Shown here piece by piece: positions 34,617-42,790 of a stretch of DNA of 64,000 nt. Source of the stretch: PFJX01 sp031426815 (GTDB lineage: Bacteria > Pseudomonadota > Gammaproteobacteria > Burkholderiales > Thiobacillaceae); the NCBI GenBank assembly GCA_031426815.1, contig JASJPG010000070.1, forward strand, positions 1 through 64,000, in the 5' to 3' direction. The position numbers and the translations under genes were made by a program. The notes under the pieces were generated by a model that saw nothing but the letters and a program-made list of their open reading frames with translations, ran no database searches and was not told the DNA's origin. The stretch's first letter is position 1, and every line of letters starts with the position of its first letter.

Positions 34617-35343
34617 GCTCGCCGCCGACGCCCGCATCCTCTGGCGCCTGCTGCGCGGCCAACCGCGTGGCGGCAGCCATGCGCAACGCCTGGAAGGCTT
34701 CTACGCACCGCAGGCGGCGCGTTACGACGCCTTCCGCGCGCGTCTGTTGCACGGCCGCGGCGACCTGATCGCGGCGCTGGACATTTCGCCCGGCGCGCGC
34801 GTGGTCGAGCTGGGTTGCGGCACCGGCGGCAATCTCGCCACGCTGGCCCAAGTCAGGCCGCTGGACACGCTGGCCAGCGTGCAGCTGGTCGATCTCTGCC
34901 CGGCGCTGCTGGCGGTGGCGCGGCAACGCACGCGCGGGCTGGCCAACGTCGCCGTGATCGAAGCCGACGCCACCACCTGGCAACCGGCGCAGCCGGTGGA
35001 TCGCGTCTTCCTCTCCTACGCGCTGACCATGATGCCGGACTGGCGCGCAGTGCTGAACAATGCCTGGTCCATGCTGGCGCCGGGCGGCCGCCTCGGCGTG
35101 GTCGATTTCCACCTGCCCGTTGATGCCAACCGCATTGCCAACCGCCTCTGGCAAACCTGGTTCGCGCATGACGGCGTGCATCTCTCGCAACAGCACCTGG
35201 CCGAACTGCGCACGTTGTGCTGCGAGCCGTACGTCCGCCAACGCCGTGCCGCCGTACCCTACCTGCCCGGCCTGCGCGCGCCCTACTACCTGTTTGTCGG
35301 CGTCAAGCCGCTCATTGCATGTACGCCAGCCGCGACCGCCTGA
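34603..35343 (+). CDS. btaB: BtaB: DGTS N-methyltransferase
   Basis: A 246-residue class I methyltransferase. It begins at MSPAELAADARILWRLLRGQ inside the end of btaA (14-bp overlap). Motif I is VVELGCGTGGNLATL; then VQLVDLCPALL, VIEADATTW, VFLSYALTMMPDW and PGGRLGVVDFHLP. BtaB proteins methylate the BtaA product three times to DGTS. The identity rests both on the motifs and on the overlapping btaA. It overlaps the following HAD gene by 25 bp, so all three are translated from one message. Confidence 0.9.
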   Translation: MSPAELAADARILWRLLRGQPRGGSHAQRLEGFYAPQAARYDAFRARLLHGRGDLIAALDISPGARVVELGCGTGGNLATLAQVRPLDTLASVQLVDLCPALLAVARQRTRGLANVAVIEADATTWQPAQPVDRVFLSYALTMMPDWRAVLNNAWSMLAPGGRLGVVDFHLPVDANRIANRLWQTWFAHDGVHLSQQHLAELRTLCCEPYVRQRRAAVPYLPGLRAPYYLFVGVKPLIACTPAATA

Positions 35344-36002
35344 TCGTGTTCGACGCCGACGGCACCGCAATCGATGCCTTCGCCGCGATCGGCACGGCGT
35401 TCGCGCGGCACGGTATGGATCTGGGCGACCTCGAACGCTTTCAGAAGCGGCGCAACCTGTTCAAGTACCTGGGCGGGCTGAAGGAGTTTCCGCGCAATCT
35501 GACCAAGCACTTCGGCAAGCAGGGTCGCAAGGGGCTGATCGCCACGCTGACCGAGGTTTACCGGGAAGAAGCGCGCCTGTACCCGGGCGTGGCCGAACTG
35601 ATCCGGGATCTGTTCGCGGTATCCGACATTCGCATCGGCATGGTCACCCGCAATGTCACGCAGGAACCGAAAATCACGCTGGCGCGCCTGTTCGCGCGGC
35701 ACGACCTGGACATCGACCGCCTGGATTTTCTCCATCACATTCCGCTGCGCGACGAAAAAACGCCGTACTTCAAAGCCGTGCGCGCGCACCTCGGCATCAA
35801 CCCGGCGCGCGCCTACGCCTGCGGCGACGAGCACAAGGACTATGCTGCCGCGCAGGGCTCCGGCATGCATCCGTTCATCGTCTCCTACGGTTTCGAAAAT
35901 CTCGCCCGCCTGACCCGCAAGTTCGCCATCCCGGAGGAAATCATCTCGCAATCGCCGCACGAATTCAGTACGCGGGTAAGGCATGCGCTCGATATGAGCT
36001 AG
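35319..36002 (+). CDS. HAD-superfamily hydrolase, btaAB-linked
   Basis: A 227-residue HAD hydrolase starting at MYASRDRLIVFDADGTAIDA. The nucleophile motif is FDADGT (Asp12, Asp14). Motif II is MVTRNVT, then a Lys in LRDEKTPY, and the acidic GDEHKDYAAA closes the site, so it is predicted to be an active phosphatase. Its ATG is within btaB (25-bp overlap), which suggests a role in the same pathway. A speculative one is making diacylglycerol from a phosphorylated precursor or recovering phosphate. HAD specificity cannot be read from these motifs. Confidence 0.82.
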   Translation: MYASRDRLIVFDADGTAIDAFAAIGTAFARHGMDLGDLERFQKRRNLFKYLGGLKEFPRNLTKHFGKQGRKGLIATLTEVYREEARLYPGVAELIRDLFAVSDIRIGMVTRNVTQEPKITLARLFARHDLDIDRLDFLHHIPLRDEKTPYFKAVRAHLGINPARAYACGDEHKDYAAAQGSGMHPFIVSYGFENLARLTRKFAIPEEIISQSPHEFSTRVRHALDMS

Positions 36003-36043
36003 GCAGAAGCGGCCCCGCGTCGGCAAGTTTGTCGGCGCTGTGG

Positions 36044-36143
36044 CTTCCCCCTTTGAAAAAGGGGGATTGAGGGGGATTTGACGACGGCGGCCTAAGTGGT
36101 TGTCTCAGAAATCCCCCCTACCCCCCTTTTTCAAAGGGGGGAA
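36044..36143. repeat. About 100-bp inverted-repeat element, copy 1
   Basis: Left arm CTTCCCCCTTTGAAAAAGGG...GAGGGGGATTTGACGAC; right arm AAATCCCCCC...CCCCCTTTTTCAAAGGGGGG. The arms are inverted copies of about 35 bp, each itself a small hairpin. It is homologous to 53146-53244, with the same GGATTTGACGAC junction. It lies between the convergent HAD and EAL genes. No coding sequence. Confidence 0.8.
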
Positions 36144-36164
36144 CGCTGCTTCCCCCGGCGCCCG

Positions 36165-37952
36165 CTAAACGCCGCGCCGCGCAAACGGTTGCTTGCGCTG
36201 ATCGACGAACAAACAACTGCCATCCACCCGTTTCGCCATGCGTTTGGCTTCGGCCGTCGCGCTGGCGACTTCCTGGTATTGGCGATATTGGGCGGGATCG
36301 ATTTCGACGGCGCCGATGGACAGGGAGACGAGCGGATGAAACTCCATGTTGCCGCGCCTATCCTCGCTGCGATAGCCGCCGGCAGCGACATGCTCGGCAT
36401 TGAACAGGCCTAAGCGCGCCTCATCGAAGCGCGCCAGAATGCACTCGCAACGCGCCCGCCAGTCCAGACTCTGGAATAGCACGACAAAATCGTCGCCCCC
36501 GATATGGCCGACGAAATCCAGTTCGGGATTGCATTCCTCGGTCATCAGTCGGGACAACAGGCGAATGATGTCGTCACCGCGACGAAAACCGTAGACGTCG
36601 TTGAAGGGTTTGAACTGATTCAGGTCGAAATAGGCCGCGACGAAGGATTGCTTGCTGGTCAGCAAGCGTTCCAGGTGTTCCTGGATCGGCACGTTGCCGG
36701 CCAGTCCGGTCAGCGGGTTGGCATAGCGCGCCGCGACGATCTGCATCTGGCTGACCTCGCGCATCAGGTCGAAGCCGGAACCCAGCCCCATATAGCCGCC
36801 ATCGCTGGTGATGATGAAGCCCTGGGTAAAGGTCTCCTTGCCCTTGCGCACCACCAGTTCGGACAAGTCCTGCATCTGCGTGGCCTTATCCACCACCAGT
36901 GGGTCCGCATCCATGATTTCGCGACACGGCTTCTTGCCGTAGATCTCGCGGCCGAACATGCCGAGAAAGCGGTCGAGCAAAGCCGGTCGATGGATGATGC
37001 CGACCGGCTTGTCTTCGTGCAGCACCGCCACGGCATGCAGTTCGGGTTGGCTCAGCATCAGATCCAGCACCACATGGCTCGGCGTATGCGCATCGACGCT
37101 GGGCGCAGTAATGACCAAGCGCTCGGCACAGACCCGGATCCCGCCGGTACCTGAAGCGGTGGGAAAAACGCTGACCCGGCCCGAGGCCAGATGCTGCAGC
37201 ACCTCCGGCGGCGGCATCCGGGCCGGCGTCGGCGACGGCCGGCCGATCAGATAACCCTGCGCGTAACGGATACCCAGATCCCGGATGATGGCCTGTTCGG
37301 ATTGCATTTCCACGCCCTCGGCGATGACCCGGGCATTGGCGTTTTCCGCCAATTGCTGGATCGAGCGGACGAACTGCAGCTTGTGCGGATCCTGATGGAT
37401 GCCGGAGATGAAATGTTTGTCGATCTTGACGAAGGCCGGCTTCAACTCGGACCACAGGCGCAGGCTGGAAAAACCCTCGCCGAGATCATCCATCGCCACT
37501 TCCAGGCCGGCGGCGCGGAGCAATTCCACGGCATGTTTGAGTTCGCCGTAATCGAAATCGGGCGAACTCTCGGTGATCTCGAACACCAGTTGCTGCCGAT
37601 TCAGACCGACCTGAGCCAACCGCTCCAGAATGGCCGCGGGCGAAAAAACCTCGGCGAGCAGACTGCCCGGCGTCAGGTTGACGAACAGGCGCCCCGACAG
37701 TTTGAGCCGGGCGAAAGTGGCAAACGCCATGTTGGAACACGCCAGATCGAGATCAAGCAGCCTGCCGTAATACGCGCCGACCCTGAACAAGGCTTCCGGC
37801 GAATGCAGCGGGCTATCGGACGGCCCGCGGGTCAACGCCTCGTATCCCGCGATGCGGCCCTCGGCCATATCCAGTATGGGTTGCAGCAATGTGACAACTT
37901 TGTTGTGCGCAAGGATGTGGTTCAACTGCGGACGCAAGTCGGGGAAATTCAT
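36165..37952 (-). CDS. EAL-CBS-GGDEF cyclic-di-GMP protein
   Basis: A 595-residue cytoplasmic protein. The EAL phosphodiesterase domain (about 10-250) keeps Glu38 in GYEALTRG, the Asn of LFVNLTPG, Glu in FEITES, the Asp pair in AMDDLGEGFSSL, Lys in VKIDKHFI and Glu in VIAEGVEM. A CBS-pair region follows (about 270-410; HAVAVLHEDKPVGIIHR). GGDEF is present as GGDDF at 485-489 with LTGLAGNVPIQEHL at its start. All EAL catalytic residues look intact, so it is at least a phosphodiesterase; the GGDDF variant may be a regulatory GTP-binding domain or a weak cyclase. CBS domains suggest adenine-nucleotide sensing. It stands alone next to the EPS cluster. Confidence 0.92.
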   Translation of the reverse strand: MNFPDLRPQLNHILAHNKVVTLLQPILDMAEGRIAGYEALTRGPSDSPLHSPEALFRVGAYYGRLLDLDLACSNMAFATFARLKLSGRLFVNLTPGSLLAEVFSPAAILERLAQVGLNRQQLVFEITESSPDFDYGELKHAVELLRAAGLEVAMDDLGEGFSSLRLWSELKPAFVKIDKHFISGIHQDPHKLQFVRSIQQLAENANARVIAEGVEMQSEQAIIRDLGIRYAQGYLIGRPSPTPARMPPPEVLQHLASGRVSVFPTASGTGGIRVCAERLVITAPSVDAHTPSHVVLDLMLSQPELHAVAVLHEDKPVGIIHRPALLDRFLGMFGREIYGKKPCREIMDADPLVVDKATQMQDLSELVVRKGKETFTQGFIITSDGGYMGLGSGFDLMREVSQMQIVAARYANPLTGLAGNVPIQEHLERLLTSKQSFVAAYFDLNQFKPFNDVYGFRRGDDIIRLLSRLMTEECNPELDFVGHIGGDDFVVLFQSLDWRARCECILARFDEARLGLFNAEHVAAGGYRSEDRRGNMEFHPLVSLSIGAVEIDPAQYRQYQEVASATAEAKRMAKRVDGSCLFVDQRKQPFARRGV

Positions 37953-38149
37953 GTATCGGGCGCAAATGGGAAGGGTTGCGCCGAAGATAGGCCAGGCAAG
38001 TTACGGTTTCGTTACCAAAGATTGACTGCCCGCCGGCGCGCCGATTGGGTGTGTCGACAGCACAATTCGGCCAGCAAGCGAGCCCCGCAGTCACGGAAAC
38101 TTCACGCAATCGCAATAGCATGGGGCGGCGCATCACTCCAGGATCGACC

Positions 38150-38998
38150 ATGCACAGCCCCTATCTCTATCTCGTATTACTGGCACTGGGCACGCAAGCC
38201 GCCGCTGCCGCCGACCCGGACATCGTCGCCCGCATGGGCGCCGTCTCGCTCAGCGAGGCCGACGTACGTGCCATCTCCCAGGCCAATCCGGCCGATGCGC
38301 GTTCCGCCCCGGCGCTGGAAAAACGTCTGCGCACCGAAATCATTCGCCGCGGTATCGCCGCCGAAGCGCGCCGCCAGTCCTTCGACAAGAAGCCCGAGAT
38401 TGCCGCACGCATGCTGCAAGCGGCGGATCAGGCGCTGGTCGCCAGCTACATGAACGGCATCGCGCAACCGCCCGCCGACTACCCCTCGGCCGAACTGCTG
38501 AAACAGGCCTACGATGCCAACAAGGACGCGTTGATGACGCCCCGGCAATACCGGATCAGCCAGATCTATGTCGCCGGCACAGACGAGAAAGCGCGCAAGC
38601 TTGCCGACGAAATCGTCAAGGCAGCCCGTCGCAAAGGCGCCGACTTCGCCGCCCTGGCACGCAAATCCTCGCAGCATGCCGCCAGCGCCGGCAAGGGTGG
38701 CGACATGGGCTGGCTGGCCGAAACCGACCTGGCGCCGGCATTCCGGCAAGCGCTGCAAGGATTGAGCAAAGGCGACATCGCCGCAGCGGCTGCCGGCGCG
38801 GAAGGTTGGCACATCCTCAAACTGGTCGAACGCAAGGAAGCTGAATTGCAACCGTTCGAAAAAGTCCGCGACAGCCTGGCGCGCAACCTGCGCCTGCGCA
38901 AAGCCGCCGAAATCGAACAGGCCTACCTGGAAGCCATGCTGGCGCGCACGCCGGTGTCGGTGAACGGCATCGCACTGGAAGGGTTGATCAAACGCTGA
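38150..38998 (+). CDS. PpiC-type peptidyl-prolyl isomerase (possibly EpsD-like)
   Basis: A 282-residue exported parvulin. The start is the ATG of MHSPYLYLVLLALGTQAAAA (signal peptide, cleaved near AAA|DPD). A helical chaperone-like N-terminal part spans about 25-125. The parvulin domain covers about 130-245: QYRISQIYVAG, ADFAALARKSSQHAASAGKGGDMGWL and KGDIAAAAAGAEGWHILKLVERK. Exosortase-linked EPS clusters commonly encode an EpsD isomerase, and this gene is 150 bp before the export protein of such a cluster, so EpsD-like is my inference. It would help fold exported or outer-membrane EPS proteins. Confidence 0.85.
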   Translation: MHSPYLYLVLLALGTQAAAAADPDIVARMGAVSLSEADVRAISQANPADARSAPALEKRLRTEIIRRGIAAEARRQSFDKKPEIAARMLQAADQALVASYMNGIAQPPADYPSAELLKQAYDANKDALMTPRQYRISQIYVAGTDEKARKLADEIVKAARRKGADFAALARKSSQHAASAGKGGDMGWLAETDLAPAFRQALQGLSKGDIAAAAAGAEGWHILKLVERKEAELQPFEKVRDSLARNLRLRKAAEIEQAYLEAMLARTPVSVNGIALEGLIKR

Positions 38999-39146
38999 AC
39001 GAAGGGACCGGCGAAGGCTGGCTTCTACTTTATCCCGCTCGAACTCCCCACCAGCTCAAATAGATCACGGCATCTCCAGAGTCACGCGCCTGAAATAGTG
39101 GGTATTCACAATGCTCGGTTTTAGCTATCGCTTTCAGGAGTATCCG

Positions 39147-41555
39147 GTGGCAAGACCGATTCGCGCTGTTCTGCTTTTTATCCTGATGCTTCACGCCGGC
39201 GGCTCGGTTGCGCAGGTTGTGCAAAACGAATCGTCAACCGATGTGCATGAGCAGGTCCAGACGATAGCAACCACCCCGGCCAACTACCCGGCATTACGTG
39301 TGACACGTGCGCTGTCCAGCGAACGGAGTGGCCCGTTCGCCAAATCAATCGAAAACACGTTGGCTTCTGACCGGATCGGCACCGCTTCGCCGGCTGCCGA
39401 TCAACCCACCTATGGGCCGCTGCCGCCTAACCAGTTCCAACACTTTGTCCTGCAAACCACGGGCCAGTTGTTGCCGCTCCATGGCTTCAATCTATTCACC
39501 AGCGGCAAGGGGTTCTCGCCAGGCGGGCTGGTGCCGGTTCCCGCCGATTACATACTCGGCCCCGGCGATGAGGTGATTGTCAGAGCGTGGGGTTCGATCG
39601 ACATCGAGCATCGCGCCGTGGTCGATCGAAATGGACTGATCGTCATCCCCCAGCTCGGCACCATCGCGCTGAACGGTGTCCGGGCCGACAACGTGGAAAG
39701 CGTCATTCGAGCCGCCGTTGGAAAGAACTTCCGTGCGTTCAGTCTCAGCGTATCGCTGGGCCCGGTGCGCGGCATTACCGTCTATCTTGTCGGGCAGGCC
39801 CGCAAGCCTGGAAGCTACGTGGTGTCGGGTCTATCGACCCTGGTCTCGGCATTGTTCGAGGCTGGCGGCCCAAACGAAAACGGGTCGTTACGACACATCC
39901 AGGTCAAGCGAGGCGGCAAACAGATCGCTGAGATGGATTTTTATGCGTTTCTGTCTCGTGGCGATAAACGCGGCGATATCAAGCTGCTCGATGGCGACGT
40001 CATCGTCATCCCGCCTGTAGCTGGATATATGGCTTTGGCCGGTGAAATACCCACGCCGGCCATTTTCGAGATTCTGGGCGGAGATGATCGTGTTGGAGAC
40101 ATGATCGCTCTGGCCGGTGGCCTGCCGGTGATGGCCGATCCGCGCCGGGCTTTTCTGGAACGGATCAATCCAGGCCAAAGCCAACCCAGGAGCATTGAAG
40201 AATTCGCTCTCGACGCTGCCGGCCTCGAAACAACGCTACGCAGCGGCGATCTCCTTTCCGTAGCGACCATCGTTCCTGCATTCGACAATGCGGTCACCCT
40301 GCGCGGCAGCGTCAAGCAGGCCATGCGTGTGCCATTTCGCCCCGGCATGCGGATCACGGATCTGATCCCTAACCGCGAGGCGCTGCTCTCTAAGCTGACT
40401 ATCCGGCTGCAAAACAACGCACTCCTCGAACACGCCAAACAAGAAACTCAACGGGAAAAGGGACTGTTTCCCCAACAGGCATCCGCCTGGACGCAAGCCA
40501 ACACGCGGGCATCCGGCAGCAGCATGGAAATTTACGCAACGGAAACTGAACGAAGCACCTCGCTCGATGTGGTCGGAAACGCATGGGACGAAATCAACTG
40601 GGATTACGCGGTGGTTGAAAGGATCAACCGCACGGACATGACCTCCAGCTTGGTACCGTTCGACCTGGGCAGGGCGCTGGCCGACCCGGAAAGTGCCGAC
40701 AACCTGAGGTTGAACAACGGCGATCGCGTGACCGTTTTCTCCGCCTACGACGTGCGCATCCCCATTTCGCGCCGCCGGGTGCTGGTACGGATTGAAGGAG
40801 AAGTTCAGCGTCCCGGCATCTACCAGGTCTCTGCTGGGGAAGACTTAAGCAAATTACTGAACCGCGCCGGGGGACTCACTCAGGATGCCTATCTTTACGG
40901 AGCCGAGTTTTATCGCGAGGCGGTCCGTCTATCACAGCAGGCGAATCTGGATAAATTCATCAGGCAATTGGAACAGGAGAGCCTGTCGGCTTCGCCACAG
41001 CAAGCGGCAAACATGCCCGACAACAATTCGGACTCTGTGGACAGAAGCAAGGTCAGCAAAACAAGGGAAGCCCGTGACCGCCTGCTTCAGCGCATGCGGT
41101 CGGCAAAATCGAATGGCCGGATTGCGCTGGGACTCTCCTATCAGTCGCCCAGCATCAACCAGTTGCCAAAATTCAAACTTGAAAACAATGACCGTCTGGT
41201 GATTCCAAGTCGGCCCGATTACGTTCAGATATTCGGTGCAGTCAACAGCGAGAGCGCCATGTTCTGGCAGCCTGGGAAATCGGTCGGTGACTATCTCGCC
41301 CTGGTCGGGGTCAGCAAGGAAGCCGATGAAGAAGGCATCTTCGTCATGCGCGCAGACAGCACGGTCGTCCGCAACGGAGGCGGCTGGTTCAGTACGGCAA
41401 ATGACCTTCCGTCGCAACCGGGCGATATCGTTGTGGTGCGCGACAAACCCGATTACGAAAGTGGCTGGACCACCTTTTTCCGCAGCGCCAAGGACTGGAC
41501 CCAGATTCTCTACCAACTCGGCCTGGGTGCAGCCGCGTTCAAATCGCTCGACTGA
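39147..41555 (+). CDS. Poly-SLBB polysaccharide export protein (OPX/Wza-like)
   Basis: An 802-residue outer-membrane/periplasmic EPS export protein. I start it at the GTG at 39147. CAGGAG lies 6 bp before it and the reading MARPIRAVLLFILMLHAGGS is a good signal peptide; the upstream ATG at 39111 has no ribosome-binding site. The OPX domain shows YILGPGDEVIVRAWGSIDIEH, and SLBB repeats follow (VYLVGQARKPGSYVVSGLST, MALAGEIPTPAIFEILGGDD, VLVRIEGEVQRPGIYQVSAG, VQIFGAVNSESAMFWQPGKS). No lipoprotein cysteine is visible. It is convergent to the glycosyltransferase cluster on the other strand. By eye the gene is less GC-rich than its left neighbours. Confidence 0.9.
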   Translation: MARPIRAVLLFILMLHAGGSVAQVVQNESSTDVHEQVQTIATTPANYPALRVTRALSSERSGPFAKSIENTLASDRIGTASPAADQPTYGPLPPNQFQHFVLQTTGQLLPLHGFNLFTSGKGFSPGGLVPVPADYILGPGDEVIVRAWGSIDIEHRAVVDRNGLIVIPQLGTIALNGVRADNVESVIRAAVGKNFRAFSLSVSLGPVRGITVYLVGQARKPGSYVVSGLSTLVSALFEAGGPNENGSLRHIQVKRGGKQIAEMDFYAFLSRGDKRGDIKLLDGDVIVIPPVAGYMALAGEIPTPAIFEILGGDDRVGDMIALAGGLPVMADPRRAFLERINPGQSQPRSIEEFALDAAGLETTLRSGDLLSVATIVPAFDNAVTLRGSVKQAMRVPFRPGMRITDLIPNREALLSKLTIRLQNNALLEHAKQETQREKGLFPQQASAWTQANTRASGSSMEIYATETERSTSLDVVGNAWDEINWDYAVVERINRTDMTSSLVPFDLGRALADPESADNLRLNNGDRVTVFSAYDVRIPISRRRVLVRIEGEVQRPGIYQVSAGEDLSKLLNRAGGLTQDAYLYGAEFYREAVRLSQQANLDKFIRQLEQESLSASPQQAANMPDNNSDSVDRSKVSKTREARDRLLQRMRSAKSNGRIALGLSYQSPSINQLPKFKLENNDRLVIPSRPDYVQIFGAVNSESAMFWQPGKSVGDYLALVGVSKEADEEGIFVMRADSTVVRNGGGWFSTANDLPSQPGDIVVVRDKPDYESGWTTFFRSAKDWTQILYQLGLGAAAFKSLD

Positions 41556-41584
41556 TTACCGCCGGAACGCGCCGCGAGAAGGTT

Positions 41585-41665
41585 TGTCGGCAAAGGACAG
41601 CGGAGTCGTTGGCGCTTTAGCGCCTTACGAATCCGGCGTACCCCTTGCGGGTGTTGCCGACCTAC
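41585..41665. repeat. REP-like composite unit, 81 bp, copy 1
   Basis: It begins GTCGGCAAAGGACAGCGGAG and ends GCGGGTGTTGCCGACCTAC, enclosing a GGCGC/GCGCC dyad and CGAATCCGGCGTACCCCTTG. It is nearly identical to 50323-50400. It represents the short GTCGGCAA...TTGCCGACCTAC unit with an insert. Confidence 0.75.
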
Positions 41666-41693
41666 TGATAAAACCGCCTTCTTGGCTGGCGCT

Positions 41694-41723
41694 GCTCATT
41701 TGGCCAGCTTGGGCCAAATGAGC
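41694..41723. terminator. Hairpin between convergent EPS genes
   Basis: GCTCATTTGGCC-AGCTTG-GGCCAAATGAGC, a perfect 12-bp stem between the export gene (+) and the glycosyltransferase (-). No T-run; position suggests two-way termination. Confidence 0.55.
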
Positions 41724-41730
41724 GCAGAGA

Positions 41731-42780
41731 TCACGCACGCAGGGATATTGCTTCCACCTGCTCATCGCTTGACATCAACGGCGCATCGGAGGCTGCCCTT
41801 CCCGCTTGGCGCTCGACGTACATCGAGCCGAAGTTGCGCGGCTCAGCAGCGACCAACTGGCGCGGACGACTGCTGCCGGCCGGCATCGACCATCCCCTCC
41901 GGTGATGGTAACCACTGCTTGAGCCTGCCAGATGAATCGGTTGCTGATCTACAGCATGATCCGCAGGGCGTTGATCGATCGGCAAATACGGGGCCGAGCG
42001 CGAACAGGCCATGGTGGGACGTGCATGCCTGGCCAGCATCAGCGCGTTCCAGGCATATTGCCCCCACCAGAAAAGGGCTCGCGGCCAGGACAAGGACGCT
42101 TCCCGAGAATAGATTTTCCATATACGCCAAGCCGCCAGCCACTTATCGGCTGAGCGGCTGTTCGGACTCAGGCGGTAGCGTGCAAGATCCTCGCCCAGGC
42201 GGTGGCCGAAGTGCCCCTGGTTGATGATCTGCAACCAGGCAAGGAAGTCCTCCGGCATGCCTTTTGCCATTTCCGGAAACCTGAAATCCGGAATTGCCTG
42301 ACGATCGATCATGACCGTCAGGCAACTGCCGATACCCCGCTGCGTATGCAGACGCTTCCTATCGAGCAATTCCGGGCCATGCACCAGCGCGCCCACTTGT
42401 TGGCCGTCTACCGATAAATGACGGTAATCGTGATAGCAGAATTCCTGGCCCGTCTTCCGCATCCAGGCCAACTGACGTTCAATCTTTTCAGGCAACCACA
42501 AGTCATCCGCATCGAGAAAGGCCAGGTAGCGCCCCTGTGCATGGCGGATGCCGAGATTGCGAGCTGCAGCAGGTCCGGAATTGGATGGCGTGCGCAGGAA
42601 GGTTATGCGGGGATCGAGTTGCGCGGCAGAGTGAATCAGTTCGGCCGAGGCATCGCTGGATCCGTCGTCAATCAGACAATGCTGCCAGTCAGTGAAGGTT
42701 TGCCCCCTGACACATGCAAGGGTCTCCTTTATCCAGGACGCTGCATTGTGTACGGGGGTAATGATGGTGACCTGTGGCAT
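41731..42780 (-). CDS. Family 2 glycosyltransferase
   Basis: A 349-residue inverting GT-A transferase of the EPS cluster. It begins MPQVTIITPVHNAASWIKET. Seen: the nucleotide-binding LIDDGSSDAS, SGPAAARNLGIRHAQG and the metal-binding AFLDADDLW. An ED-type acidic pair follows in GMPEDFLAWLQ. The enzyme proper ends near LMLARH (about residue 255). The remaining 90 or so residues are hydrophilic and rich in Ser/Arg/Gly, with no resemblance to GT2 C-termini, so the natural end may have been lost to a frameshift or recombination. It is the last gene of the minus-strand EPS run, 10 bp after the GT4. Confidence 0.85.
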   Translation of the reverse strand: MPQVTIITPVHNAASWIKETLACVRGQTFTDWQHCLIDDGSSDASAELIHSAAQLDPRITFLRTPSNSGPAAARNLGIRHAQGRYLAFLDADDLWLPEKIERQLAWMRKTGQEFCYHDYRHLSVDGQQVGALVHGPELLDRKRLHTQRGIGSCLTVMIDRQAIPDFRFPEMAKGMPEDFLAWLQIINQGHFGHRLGEDLARYRLSPNSRSADKWLAAWRIWKIYSREASLSWPRALFWWGQYAWNALMLARHARPTMACSRSAPYLPIDQRPADHAVDQQPIHLAGSSSGYHHRRGWSMPAGSSRPRQLVAAEPRNFGSMYVERQAGRAASDAPLMSSDEQVEAISLRA

Positions 42781-42790
42781 GACGGGCTCT

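Noticed and set aside
36044..36143. Rho-independent terminator after the HAD gene
   Set aside because: The hairpins belong to the 100-bp repeat also present at 53146, and there is no T-run placed for either gene; termination may occur there, but it is better described as a repeat.
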